A DNA stretch of 64,000 nucleotides from positions 33,278,903-33,342,902 of the forward strand of contig CM064423.1 in the NCBI GenBank assembly GCA_032690845.1, written 5' to 3'. Source of the stretch: Eleusine coracana subsp. coracana (Eukaryota; Streptophyta; Magnoliopsida; Poales; Poaceae). Numbering within the stretch: position 1 is the first letter of the stretch; every line of letters begins with the position of its first letter. Both the position numbers and the translations under genes were made by a program. This document shows, one piece after another, positions 34,961 to 45,998 of the stretch. The notes below the pieces were generated by a model. It had not been told where the DNA came from, searched no databases, and saw only the letters and a program-made list of their open reading frames with translations.

Positions 34961-35612
34961 TAGTCGTGCAACTTCCGCATCTCCCACGGCAGGTTCTTGT
35001 ACATGTTATTTGATATAAGGGGTTTACCGAGTATAAATTTCGGGTAGTCCACATCGTCCGTAGGATTCTCCAAAATTTGATCATCGTACGATAATACATC
35101 CCGAGGATCTTCTTCTTACAGAACGAGCTTGCCGGTACTTGCTAGACGTTTTTTCAATGCAGCCAAGTACTTGTCAACATCACGTTTTGCTTTTGGGTCC
35201 TTTGGCTCTTTGTAAAATTCGGTAATCGTCTTTGGGATTACCGAAGTCTTGACGACAACTGGTGCAGGCTGGACTTGGATTACTGGAGCCTGAACTTGAA
35301 CACTCTACGAAAGAGGCTCGTTGTCACTATAGATTATAGGACTATGAGTCGAGTCGGCTTCCGCATGAGGAGATTGGAGCTTGTTTCCCGAGGCTACCGC
35401 AGACATAGGAGACGATTGTCCACCTGTATTGATTGGCTGGCTCGCATGAAAGGACCAGTGCCTAGACAATGGGGGTGGAGAAACCCGTGGTGAGAGGACA
35501 ACATTATAGCATTTTCAAATAAGGATAGAGCCGAGGGCATCTTGGAGAGTTTCTATACCTGCCTCGGGTATCGGGCATTCGATCTCATTGTCCTCATAGC
35601 CAGGTACTATTT
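34961..35612 (-). pseudogene. Linker region of the CACTA gene
   Basis: Minus-strand reading continues between the two domains with stops and frame changes. Pro/Val-rich and charged segments can be read (VQVQPAPVVVKTSVIPKT near 35260; FYKEPKDPKAKRDVDKYLAAL near 35190; NNMYKNLPWEMRKLHD near 34980). The last resembles the sequence before the Ulp1 region in related transposon proteins. Confidence 0.5.
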
Positions 35613-36931
35613 CTAACATGGTGACATGCACGTAACCTGGGGGATATCCCTGTTATGGAGCATCTCTCCTAGAAATACCGTGCCGGATGCAACCTTCATC
35701 GTCTTCCCCTTGTAACCAAATGGCACATGCAACTCGCAAGGAGTATCCTCAGTGATGTTCTCTGTTTCTGATTGCATAGGGACTGATGGTTGACCGGAGA
35801 CAGATGGTTGCTTGGAGACGGATGGTTGCGTGGATGTGGACGAACCATGTAAGAAGGCATCCATCGCAGCCTGTAGGTTGGGGTCCAAACAACCGCTTTC
35901 TTTGTCGATAGCAAACATAAGAAGTTGCCTTCTCCAATCCTCCTTGGCTTTATCTTCTCGCTCTTTCTTGTGCAACATATGCTTCTTGTAGAGGTGTGAG
36001 GATGTATTAGAGAAACCTTCTTTCCATGTTGCTGATGATGACACTCCTCGTACCCGACCACCATGTTCTTTGGTCCCAATAGCCTTCGCTAGCTCATCCT
36101 TGTGATACTCTGGTGTAAACAGACCAGCCTCCGTCTGCATCGTGATGGCACCTTTCAAGGCTTGCACGACCACAACTGTCACGGGATCCTTCACAATAAT
36201 CTCTCTTTCATCGGTTAACTCAGAGCGACCATCTACCCAATTCCTAGTACGCTCATTGGTGTTTGGCAAAGGATGAGGTTTCCCTTCCACGCGGAGCTTG
36301 GCTTCCAGCTCTCTCCAAATTGGAATCTTCTTTTTGTATCCGCTCGGACCTAACCGTGGCTGTACTTGTTTTGCTTGTTGAGCTCAACCATCTTTTCACT
36401 GAGCTCCTTCGAAGCACTACTCGTCTTCTGCTCAACAAACTTGTCCCATTCCTGCTGACTAATATTTCCATGCTTGTGAAATGGGATTCGATTTTTCTTG
36501 ATGTATTGATAGTTGAGCTTGGATTTGTAATCTCGAAAGATGTGATTGAGAGTGGACATCGTGGCCTTCTTGGCTCTCTTGAGACCTGCTGGCTGGAATC
36601 GGATGGTTGCCATGACGTCAGCCCACATATCGTCTTTTCTGCCATCCGGGACTTGGCGCCAATCTTGCTACGTGATTTTGCAATGGTCCCTCACCACTTT
36701 GCCGCAACGGTTCCGCCATTTTGCGTTAACACCAGCGGGTTCAATCGGTTCTCCATCTTTGGGGTCTAGTGCAGTAACCTCATAGATCCCCTCTGCCTTG
36801 TTTGCGGAGCGCTAACCGCGCTTGCGTTTGTGTGTGGACTCTTGGGCAGGCACCTCTTCCACTTGCTGCTCGAGGGCCTCATCTGTCGTAGCCTATACTG
36901 AAAATAGCCGACGGGCACTTCGTCGAGGTCC
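35613..36931 (-). pseudogene. En/Spm-type plant transposase-accessory domain of the CACTA gene
   Basis: A minus-strand exon with the features of the plant transposase Ptta/En/Spm family (PF03004): GVNAKWRNRCGKVVRDHCKIT, then WADVMATIRFQPAG, FRDYKSKLNYQYIKK, then WKEGF...SSHLYKKHMLHKKEREDKAKEDWRRQLLMFAI. A Ser/Gln/Pro repeat (QPSVSKQPSVSGQPSV) lies near 35810. A TAG at 36668-36670 interrupts the domain, and a frame change occurs near 36350, so it is broken. The exon follows a 72-bp intron (36932-37003). In this family the protein is thought to bind element DNA. Confidence 0.7.
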
Positions 36932-37003
36932 CTAAGATATAAGTAGTAGATTTTAGTTTACAAATTAGTTGAACAAATGAGAGAATTATCTTTGACAAGA
37001 TAC

Positions 37004-37183
37004 CTCATCTCGAGGCACAAAATTAGGATCCGGGCTCCCTAACCGACGTTCCTTTGGTAGTGGAGGATGCGGATCTTCTGGTTCTTCCCAGTGTTCGCTT
37101 GATCCTTCATCGTTTGAAGATGTCCTCGCTTGTGAGTGCGCCTTGAGGGCGTCTTCCTCTTGAGACGACATATTCTCTGCCAT
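37004..37183 (-). pseudogene. First exon of the CACTA gene
   Basis: Met codon at 37181-37183, 60 codons (MAENMSSQEEDALKAHSQAR, then an acidic Pro-rich HWEEPEDPHPPLPKERR), ending at a GTATCT donor at 37003 with an acceptor at 36932. The downstream exon is broken, so the gene is dead. It is the best start because the tandem-repeat region lies directly upstream. Confidence 0.55.
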
Positions 37184-37266
37184 GATGAGAAGACTTTGAT
37201 AGCTAATGTTAGATTTGACGACTAGTTTAGAGACAAGAAAAACAAAAGAAAATAATAGAAAAATCA

Positions 37267-37795
37267 AAATTTGCTCTCAGTGCGGGTTGCCGAATCAACG
37301 GCCGTCTAACGCTCCAAGATCCTTGACCTGTACAACAGCATGTATCCAATATCCTAGGATATGGTCCATGTCGCAATACTAGCCTCACTTAGCCCCCTTT
37401 CATCATTGAGCATCGACCTACGTAGAATAGATAAGTAGTACAGAGAGACAAGGAGAAGAATAGAAAAATTTAAAATTTTCTCTCAGTGTAGGTTGCCGAA
37501 TCAACGGCCTTCCAACACTGTAAGATCCTTGACCTGTACAGCAACATGTATCCAATATCCTAGGATATGGTCCATGTCGCTATACTAGCCTCACTTGGCT
37601 CCCTTTCATCATTGAGCATCAATCACCTACGAGAATAGATAAGTAGTACAGAGAGACAAGGAGAAGAATAGAAAAATTAAAATTTGCTCTCAGTGCGGGT
37701 TGCCGAATCAATGGCCTTCCAACGCTCTAAGATCCTTGACATGGTCCATGTCCTCGGACTAGTCTCTTTTAGCCCGCTTTCATCATTGAGCATAT
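37267..37795. repeat. Tandem repeat, about 206-bp unit, 2.6 copies
   Basis: The landmark ctctcagtg occurs with period 206-207 (ends of ctctcag at 37280, 37486, 37693). Copies share gttgccgaatcaa(c/t)ggcc and catcattgagcat. The third copy lacks about 35 bp after ccttgac. It sits just upstream of the CACTA gene start on the minus strand. Confidence 0.85.
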
Positions 37796-38932
37796 ATATC
37801 ATAGGCAGCAAGTATATGGCATATAAACATCGCATATGTATCAGAAGTAGATATATCATAGGCAGCTAGTATATGGCATATGAACATCACGTATATATCG
37901 TAGGCAATAAGCATGTTCATGGAGCAAGTAAATATAGGACAACTAGATTGTAACTATAGTGAACAAAAAATCAAGCATATAGATTGCCACAAGTAAATAA
38001 TACAAGTATGAACTAGATTGTAAGTACAGTGAGCAAAAAAGCAAGCATATAGGGCAGCTAGCACATTCAGATATGGCAGCAAAAGAAATACCACAGGCAG
38101 CAAATAAGCAACTATAGTGAGCATGACAGTGAGCAAGCATATAGGGCAGCTAGCACATTCAGATATGGCAGCAATCATTTCAGAGCATATGAGCATATGA
38201 CATATATATGTAGAATCGATAAAAAATAGAGTATATATGGCAGTGAGCATTTAACAACAGTGAGGGCAGCAACTGAACTGATCAAGGCAACAATGATAGG
38301 GCAGTTACTAGCAGTGAGCATAGGCAGCAAGAACCAGGACCCAACAATTCTCAGAATTTTTAGAACCATGACACACCATGGCAGCAAGCATATGCAACAA
38401 GCATACGGGCAGTTTTTAGAATTTTCACCAAGGAACTAGTGCAAGGAATATCACATTGCATATATGAAACAACTGCATGACACACCAATTTTCAGAAATT
38501 ACCTATGCACAAATAAAGATAATAATGATACTCTGATCATTTCAGAGCATATGACATATATGAATCGATGAAAAATAGAGAAAATATGGTAGTGAGCATT
38601 TAACAATAGTGCGGACAGCAACTAAATTGATCAAGGCAACAATGATAGGGCAGTAACTAGCAGTGAGCATAGGCCGCAAGAACCATGACACACCAATTCT
38701 TAGAATTTTCAAAACCATGACACACCATGGCAGGAAGCAAAGGACAACAAGTATCTGGCATCAGTAAGCATAGGACAACAAAGCATAGACATCACATTTG
38801 ACAACAAGTATATGGCATCAGTTTGAAGCTAACAAATTCAAACGCACATAGATATGGAGAGAGAGGGCGAGTGAGGGAGGAGGGGTGAGGCAGAGGGCAC
38901 ATCTAGTGCAGACGACAGGAACAATCACACAC
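37796..38932. repeat. Degenerate repeats in the CACTA upstream region
   Basis: AT-rich, built from variants of atatggcagcaagcatat and agggcagctagcacattcagatatggcagcaa. A longer segment of about 210-230 bp occurs twice (about 38170-38400 and 38536-38745, period about 350), sharing gatcaaggcaacaatgatag and gaaccatgacacaccatggc. No coding potential. The right end is cut by the Sirevirus at 38933. Confidence 0.7.
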
Positions 38933-40431
38933 TGAAGGTGCATCTAGGCCCCTAATTATTTTGGTGATTGGCGTCAATACAATTAAGAACGGACTAATCT
39001 TTTAATGAGCATATGTGTAGATTATGGTACAAAGTTTGGTGATTAAATGCATAGCAACAAAAAGGGAGAAAAGAAGATGGCAAAGTGCTTCAAGATGAAA
39101 TTTAAAATATGCTCAAGAATGAAGTTCATAGAGTTTTATTTTAAATCTTGAGTATTGGAAAAGTCGTACTATCAAGAGGGACACAAAAGTGTGAAGCGGA
39201 GGTGAACTAAGTGCAAAATTCCCCTTTCGAGGCCATACAAAAATTTCCAGGGCAAAATCATCGGACTTGTCCGACTCGGACAAGTCCATCGGACTCCAGT
39301 ACCTCTGCCATTCTAGGTCGTCGGACATGTCCGACGGTCATCGGACTTGTCCGATGACCAGAAGAAAGTCCAACGCATCGGATAGTTTCATCAGAGTACA
39401 GTTCCTCTGAGCCATCGGACAAGTCCATCGGATTCCAGTTCCTCTGCCCCTCCTGTGCCATCGGACATGTCCGATAGTCATCTTATCTGAGGCATCGGGC
39501 AAGCTTGTCGGACTCCAGTTTTTGTGCCACCTTGATTCATCAAACATGTCCGATGACCATCGGACTTGTGCGACAGAGATCTCAGAAATTGGGTCTCCAA
39601 CGACTCTTTTCCCTATTGGGCTATAGATAGAACCCCTCTTCGCCCTTTGGCCGGTTGGTCACTCATTCCACTCAAAAACACTCTCAAGCTCACTTTGCTC
39701 TCCCTAACTCTCCTCCCTTGCTTCCACTCTTGATTTGTGAAGGGATTGAGAGAATATTGAAGTGCTCCATCGACTCCAAGCTTCCATCCCCTTGAGCACT
39801 TGGTTCATCCTCACCGCCGACGACTATTGTGTTTGTTACTCTTGGGGATTCATCCTCTAGATGGTTAGAGGTGCCCATAGAGCTTCTAACTTGTGTGGTG
39901 ACGCCTCAGGAAGTTTGTATTGACCCCTCCTTTGTGGAGTTTCTAGTGGAAAACCAAGTTTGATCTTTGTGGTCACTTGGAGAGGTTAGGGTTGAAAGAG
40001 ACCTGGCCCTTTGTGGATCCCTCAACGGAGATGTAGGCTTCTTTGTGGAGCTGAACTTCGGTAAAAAATCTTGTGCCTTACTTGTGCTTTAATTACGTGT
40101 CTTTCATTTACTTGTTCTTGCTTATAAACTTGCTAGTTAGGGTTTGCTTCGTATTTCTTAAATTAACTTGTGTAGGTTGCTTGCTAGTTGCTCTCCTTAT
40201 TTTTACAGCTTCCTTTGGCTTGTATTCACTTGCTCCTAGCTTGCCTTGCACTAGTTTTAATATTTACCCGGCCGATCTATTTTTCGATCTCATGCCATCG
40301 GACAAGTCATCGGACTTTCCCCACAATCGTCAGACAAGTCCGACACTGCGCATTTAACTTTTATTATTAAGTGAATTTCAGCGATAATTGCCTATTCACC
40401 CCCCCCCCCCCCGCCCCTCTAGGCACTTTCA
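38933..40431 (+). repeat. 5' LTR of the Sirevirus (1499 bp)
   Basis: Starts TGAAGGTGCATCTAGG and ends CTAGGCACTTTCA. U3 has a cluster of the palindrome TCGGAC(A/T)TGTCCGA: exact copies at 39261, 39321, 39341 and 39461, plus degenerate ones to 39575. The TATA position reads tatagata (39622-39629), where the 3' LTR has tataaata. A C-homopolymer at about 40399-40412 precedes the end. Confidence 0.88.
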
Positions 40432-40433
40432 AT

Positions 40434-40445
40434 TGGTATCAGAAC
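40434..40445 (+). other. Primer-binding site of the Sirevirus
   Basis: TGGTATCAGAAC two bases after the LTR, one mismatch from TGGTATCAGAGC of the initiator tRNA-Met type. Confidence 0.85.
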
Positions 40446-40470
40446 GGGATCTTCTTGAAGGCTTAACCGC

Positions 40471-42727
40471 TTGAAGATAAAGATGACAAAGGGAAAGGAA
40501 ATTTCGCCTAGTGGATCGTCCGAAGCAAGGTCCAAGGGTGATGCACCTGGAGAAAATCCAAGGATTGAAGATTTTGATAAAGATGAGCTACCAAAAACCT
40601 ACAACAATGTCATGTTTGATTATGATGATCTCAAAGAAGATCGCATTAGGCAAGGTTCCGGTAGACTCCCTACTTTGATGGACAATTTTATGATCATTGA
40701 AAATGCAAGATGATGATGTATTTGGAATCCATGAGTCCTCATGTTGCAGATATAACCGAGAATGGTTTTTTGTGGGAAAATAGAGACAATCCAACCCATA
40801 AGGATCAAATCAACATTCATCGCAATGCCGTGACTGCTAGTGCAATTGTTTCCGCACTTAGTGCCACCGAGTATGACAAGGTAGCTGGAATAAAGAATGC
40901 CAACCAACTATGGAGAAAACTTGAGATTATCTATGAGGGCATTGGTTCCGTCAAAGATGCAAGACTTGAAGAATTGCAAAATGAGTTCAACCTATTCATC
41001 ATGGGTTCGGGAGAAGGCCCAAAGGAAGTTCATGATAGGCTCATGAGGATTGTGAATCAAAGAAGAGCACTAGGAGCTAAAACGACAGACTTGGATATTA
41101 ACAAGAGACTACTACAAGCATTGAGACCATGGGATAGCAACATTTGCTCAAACATTAGAGAGAAGGACAACTTCAAAACCTTCTCCACCGATGAATTTCT
41201 TGGAAAGCTTCTTTCCCAAAAGCAACAAAATGATCAAGCCAACAAGATAAATGCCTTGATCAAGAAAATTGAGGGAGCAAATGGTGACAAAAATGATGTG
41301 GCACTCAAAGCCACACAAGAGAAGAAGAAGAAAGTGGTTGATTCTACTAGTGAAGATAGTGATGATGAGATGGCTTTGCTTGTGAGGAGATTCAAGTCAT
41401 TTCTCAAGAAAGATGGCTACAAGAAGAAAAGCTTTGACAAGGGCAAAGCAAGAAGGTAAAAAAGAACTTTCTATGAATGTGGTGATGAAGGACATTTCAT
41501 TGCGGAATGTCCAAAGAAGAAGAACAAAGATGAAAGAAGGAAAGACAAGCACCACAAGAAAGACAAGAAGTACAAGAAGCATAGAAGAGGTGAGCTCACA
41601 TTGGTCAAGAATGGAATTCCGATGATTCATCCTCTTCATCATCTTCCTCCTCCCAATCCGACTCGGATGAGGGAGGCATTGCTACACTTGCCACTGGTGT
41701 CACTCCCACCAACACTTCTCTATTTGGGAGCTTGAGTGATGATGATGATGACAACACTCACAAGTGCCTTATGGCAAGAGGATCAAAGGTAACAAAATCT
41801 AAACACAAGCGTGCCTCTTATGCTAGTAGTAGTGATGATGATGATGATGTTAATGCTTCACTTCTCAAAATGCTTGAATTTATGGAATTACTTGAAAAAC
41901 AAAAGGAAGAAAATGATAGGCAAGAGGAGCTACTTGAGAAACAAGAAGACTTGCTTATTCTTGAAAAGAAAAGAAACCTTGAACTAGAGAAGCTCCTAGA
42001 AGAAGAGAGAAAGAAAAATAATGACTTAACTATGTCTCTCACTAAAATTGAGAATACTTGTGAGAATGTTAAGAGCATTAAGGATGAACTTCAAGAGAAG
42101 TATGAGGATTTGGAAAAGACTCATAAGTCTCTTGAAGAACAATATAGGATTCTTTCAACTTTCAGATCCTCCTCAAATAATTCCTCTCATGCTTCCACTA
42201 GCAAAGGTTGTGATAAATGCTATAATATTGATGTTGATGCTTGTGCTACTAATATCAAATTGATTGATGATTTGAACAAGCAAGTCAAAGCTCTTGAAAG
42301 CAAAATACAACATGAGAAAGATGTTGTTGATGATGAGAAGGCAAAGTATGCAAGAGGTGCATACTCATATACTAGAATGCCACATGTCATGGATGGCATT
42401 GGTTATATTGAGGGTGCCAAGCATAATGCTCGGGAGAACAAGAATGGGAAGGAATTCCTTAAGTTCACCAAGGAAGGATCTTACCAAAAGAAACAAGCCA
42501 AGAACAAGAATATTAATCATTCTTCTTTTGTTAATGATTCTCATGTTAAGATGCCTAATGCTACTTGTGCACTCTTTCATGATTTTGATGCTTCATATGT
42601 GCTCATGAGAAACATGCATGGTCGTGTGTTTGCCAAATATGTTGGACCACGCAACAAGAGGCTAAAGGCTTGTGTGTGTGTGCCCAAAGTGCTTGTGACT
42701 AACGTAAAAGGACCCAAGCAAATTTAG
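40471..42727 (+). pseudogene. gag of the Sirevirus
   Basis: Three frames follow each other. 40471-40713 has the acidic N-terminus. 40710-41459 has the copia gag core (ESMSPHVADITENGFLW, then ATEYDKVAGIKNANQLWRKL and DEFLGKLLSQKQQ). A stop at 41457 falls just before the zinc knuckle, which reads FYECGDEGHFIAEC with Phe in place of the first Cys. 41732-42727 (331 residues) has acidic runs and a long heptad coiled coil (residues about 45-150, LLEKQKEENDRQEELLEKQE onward), a typical Sirevirus extension; Sirevirus Gag is reported to bind dynein-light-chain-like host proteins. Two frameshifts make it defective. Confidence 0.85.
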
Positions 42728-42958
42728 GTACCTAAAAACAAAGCTTAATTTGTGTTGTAGGACTATGTCTCTGGAGGATCAAGTTGGGTGATTGATAGTG
42801 GATGCACCAATCATATGACCGGAGACAAAAAGATGTTCAAGTCATTCGAGCCAAGTCAGAAAAAAAAATGAGTACATCACATTTGATGACAATGGAACGA
42901 CACAAGTACTAGGTTATGGTAAAGTCCCTCTCCCTCCTTCATATTCCCTCTCTAAGTT
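42728..42958 (+). pseudogene. Protease segment of Sirevirus pol
   Basis: The copia protease active site SWVIDSGCTNHMTG lies at about 42782-42823, preceded by stops and followed by an A-run (42861-42869) where the frame is lost. The remaining protease sequence (EYITFDDNG, VLGYGKVPL) reads in another frame. Confidence 0.7.
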
Positions 42959-44212
42959 ATGCTTGTTGATCACGTTGACTTCAATCTTTTGTCCATTTCA
43001 CAATTTTGTAAAATGGGCTATGATTGTTTATTCAACAAATGTGGTGTGACCGTCTATAAGAGGAGTGATGGCTCGGTTGCTTTTAAAGGTGTGCTTAAAG
43101 GAAAGCTTTATGTTGTGGACTTCTCCACGGATGAAGCTAGACTTAGTACATTCTTATTAGCGAAGACCAACATGGGATGGTTCTGGCATAGAAGGCTAGC
43201 CCATGTTGGTATGAGAAATCTTCATAAACTCCAAAAGGGCGGCCACATCACAGGAGTAGCTAACATTTGCTTTGAGAAGGATAAAATTTGTAGTGCATGC
43301 CAAGCGGGAAAGCAAGTTGGAGCATCACACTCTGCTAAGAATGTGATGACCACCACAAGGCCATTGGAGATGTTGCACATGGACCTCTTCGACCCTGTCT
43401 CCTACATAAGTATTGGTGGTAACAAATATGGTCTTATAATTGTTGATGACTTTTCTCGATTCACGTGGGTATTCTTTTTACATGATAAAGGTGAAGTAAA
43501 AGATGTGCTCAAGACGTTCATGAAAAGAGCACAAAATGAATATGAAGTCAAGATCAAGAAAATAAGGAGTGGCAACGGCACCGAATTCAAGAATACTCAA
43601 GTTGATGAGTATCTCGATGAAGAAGGCATCAAGCATGAATTTTCGACATCCTACTCCCCTCAACAAAATGGGGTGGCCGAAAGAAAAAACTGCACACTCA
43701 TTAAAATGGCAAGAACAATGCTTTATGAATACAAGACGTCTGACCGCTTTTGGGCCGAGGCCGTCAACACTGCATGCCATGCCTCCAACCGGTTGTATCT
43801 CCATCGACTATTGAAGAAAACACCATATGAGCTACTAACTGGTAACAAGCCTAATATTTTCTACTTTTATGTTTTCGGGAGCAAATGCTTTATGCTAAAC
43901 AAGAAACCCAAGACTTCTAAGTTTGCTCCAAAGTTTGATGAAGGTTTCTTGCTTGGTTATGGGTCGAATGTTCATGCCTATCGTGTATTCAAGAAAGCCA
44001 CCGGTTGTGTTGAAATTTCACGTGACGTGACATTCGATGAATCTAATGGCTCTCAAGGGTTGCAAGTTGTTAATTATGGTGCAGATGATGAAGCTCCTAG
44101 AAGTGTAATAAAAAGGATGGCCATTGGTGATGGTCTCAACAAGAAACATCAAGTATTGAAAATCAACCCTCTCCCTCAAGACAAAACCAACATCATGAGA
44201 ATAAAGAATTAG
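42959..44212 (+). pseudogene. Integrase of Sirevirus pol
   Basis: 417 open codons. The pre-integrase HHCC domain (WHRRLAHVGMRNLHKL...CSACQAGK, residues about 75-125) is complete. The catalytic core has the first Asp in LHMDLFDPV and Glu in QQNGVAERKN. The second catalytic Asp, expected in SDNG, is Gly (SGNGTEF; codon GGC at 43571-43573), which should abolish strand transfer. The C-terminal domain continues through KPNIFYFYVFGSKCF and FDEGFLLGYGSN. The frame ends at 44212; linker sequence to 44461 is frame-shifted. A full-length frame with a dead centre suggests point mutation after insertion. Confidence 0.9.
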
Positions 44213-44461
44213 ATCACGCAAGTGGTCAAGATCAAGATGTTGGGGATCATGAACAAGCATCGAGCAATGATTCTCAAAGACATGATAAAGAAGTTGATAA
44301 ATATGGTGGTCAAGAAAGCTCACACCCACCGCACCCAAGACTGCATCAAAATGTACAACGTGATCACCCCGACGAGCAAATTCTTGGAGATATTGACAAG
44401 GGAGTAATCACTAGATCTCGAGTTAGTAGTTTTTTGTGAACATTACTCTTTTGTCTCTTTT
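44213..44461 (+). pseudogene. Integrase to reverse-transcriptase linker of Sirevirus pol
   Basis: About 250 bp with the usual linker character in shifted frames (the ITRSRVSSF segment near 44410 and CEHYSFVSFMEPF leading into the reverse transcriptase). No catalytic motif. Confidence 0.6.
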
Positions 44462-45978
44462 ATGGAGCCATTTAGGGTAGAACAAGCACTTGAGGATGCA
44501 GATTGGGTGATGGCCATGCAAGAAGAATTGAACAACTTCACAAAAAATGAAGTGTGGACACTGGAGGAAAGGCCAAAGAACAAGAATGTTGTGGGCACCA
44601 AATGGGTGTTCCGCAACAAACAAAATGAAGATGGTGTTGTGACAAGAAACAAGGCAAGGCTCATGGCAAACGGGTATTCACAAGTGGAAGGTTTGGATTT
44701 TGATGAAACTTATGCCCCCGTAGCAAGGCTTGAATCTATTAGAATATTACTTGCTTTTGCTACTCACCATGATTTTAAGTTGTACCAAATGGACGTGAAA
44801 AGTGCATTCCTAAATGGGCCAATCAAGGAAGAGGTGTATGTGGAGCAACCACCGGGCTTTCAAGACTCTAAGTATCCTAACCATGTTTATAAACTCCATA
44901 AGGCGCTCTATGGGCTTAAGCAAGCCCTGAGAGCATGGTATGAATGCCTTAGGGATTTTCTTGTTAAAAAGGGTTTTGTCATTGGCAAGGCCGATCTAAC
45001 CCTCTTCACTAAGTGTTTTGGTGATGATATCTTTGTATGCCAAATATATGTCGATGACATTATATTTGGTTCTACTAATCAAACCTTTTGTGATGAATTT
45101 AGCAAGATAATGACCAAAAGGTTCGAGATGTCCATGATGGGAGAATTGACATTCTTTCTAGGCTTCCAAGTGAAGCAACTCAAGGAGGGCACCTTCATAT
45201 GTCAAGCAAAGTACACACAAGACTCATTGAAGAATTTTGACATGGACAAGGCAAAGCCCATCAAAACTCCCGTGCCGACAAATGGTCACCTCGACCTCAA
45301 CAAAAAGGATGAACCCATTGATCAAAAGGTATATCGCTCCATAATTGGCTCTTTGCATTATCTTTGTGCATCTAGGCCCGACATCATGCTTAGTGTGTGT
45401 ATGTGTGCACGTTTTCAAGCCGCTCCTATGGAGTGTCACATGGTGGCTGTTAAGAGAATATTGAGATATTTGGTTCACACACCGAACCTAGGGCTTTGGT
45501 ACCCCAAGGGCTCAAAGTTAAACATATTAGGCTATTTCGATGCGGATTATGCCGGGGATAAGGTAGATAGAAAGAGCACCTTCGGGACATGCCAATTCTT
45601 GGGTAGGTCACTAGTGTCATGGTCATCCAAGAAACAAAACTCCGTTGCACTTTTCACAGCCGAAGCGGAGTATGTTGCAGCCGGTAGTTGTTGTGCACAA
45701 CTACTTTGGATGAGACAAACTCTAAGGGATTACGGTTACAAGTTGAACCGTGTTCCACTCCTATGTGACAATGAGAGTGCTATAAAGCTTGCTTATAACC
45801 CTAATGAGCATTCACGCACAAAGCATATATATATCCATGACCACTTTTTGAGAGATCATTCCAGCAAGGGGATATCTAAGTTAGCCATGTGAGAACCGAA
45901 GATCAACTAGCCGATATATTCACCAAGCCCCTAGATGAGAAGAGATTTTGCTACCTTAGGAGTGAATTAAATATTCTT
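44462..45978 (+). pseudogene. Reverse transcriptase and RNase H of Sirevirus pol
   Basis: 44462-45892 is one open frame of 476 codons: the copia reverse transcriptase (WVFRNKQNEDGVVTRNKARL, FDETYAPVARLESIR, KLYQMDVKSAFLNGPI) with the catalytic YVDD at 45047-45058, then RNase H (ILGYFDADYAGDKVDRKST, ALFTAEAEYVAAGSCCAQLLW, LLCDNESAIKLA). A frameshift near 45870-45890 moves the last 30 residues (EDQLADIFTKPLDEKRF) to another frame, ending at a stop after NVM near 45998. Active-site residues are intact. It is the best preserved gene of the element. Confidence 0.92.
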
Positions 45979-45998
45979 GACTCTAGCAATGTGATGTA

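Larger units (their letters stand above)
33073..38932 (-). mobile_element. CACTA (En/Spm-like) DNA transposon, left part
   Basis: The left end (cacaactacaaaaatggcc, 33071-33089) is close to the CACTACAAAAA type of CACTA terminus with one extra base. Subterminal repeats follow, then a minus-strand gene with an En/Spm-type transposase-accessory domain and a Ulp1-like domain, then tandem repeats. The element is split at 38932 by a Sirevirus and continues at 51841. The main transposase (tnpD/tnp2 type) is not in the window, so it is non-autonomous. The right terminus was not found. Confidence 0.65.
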
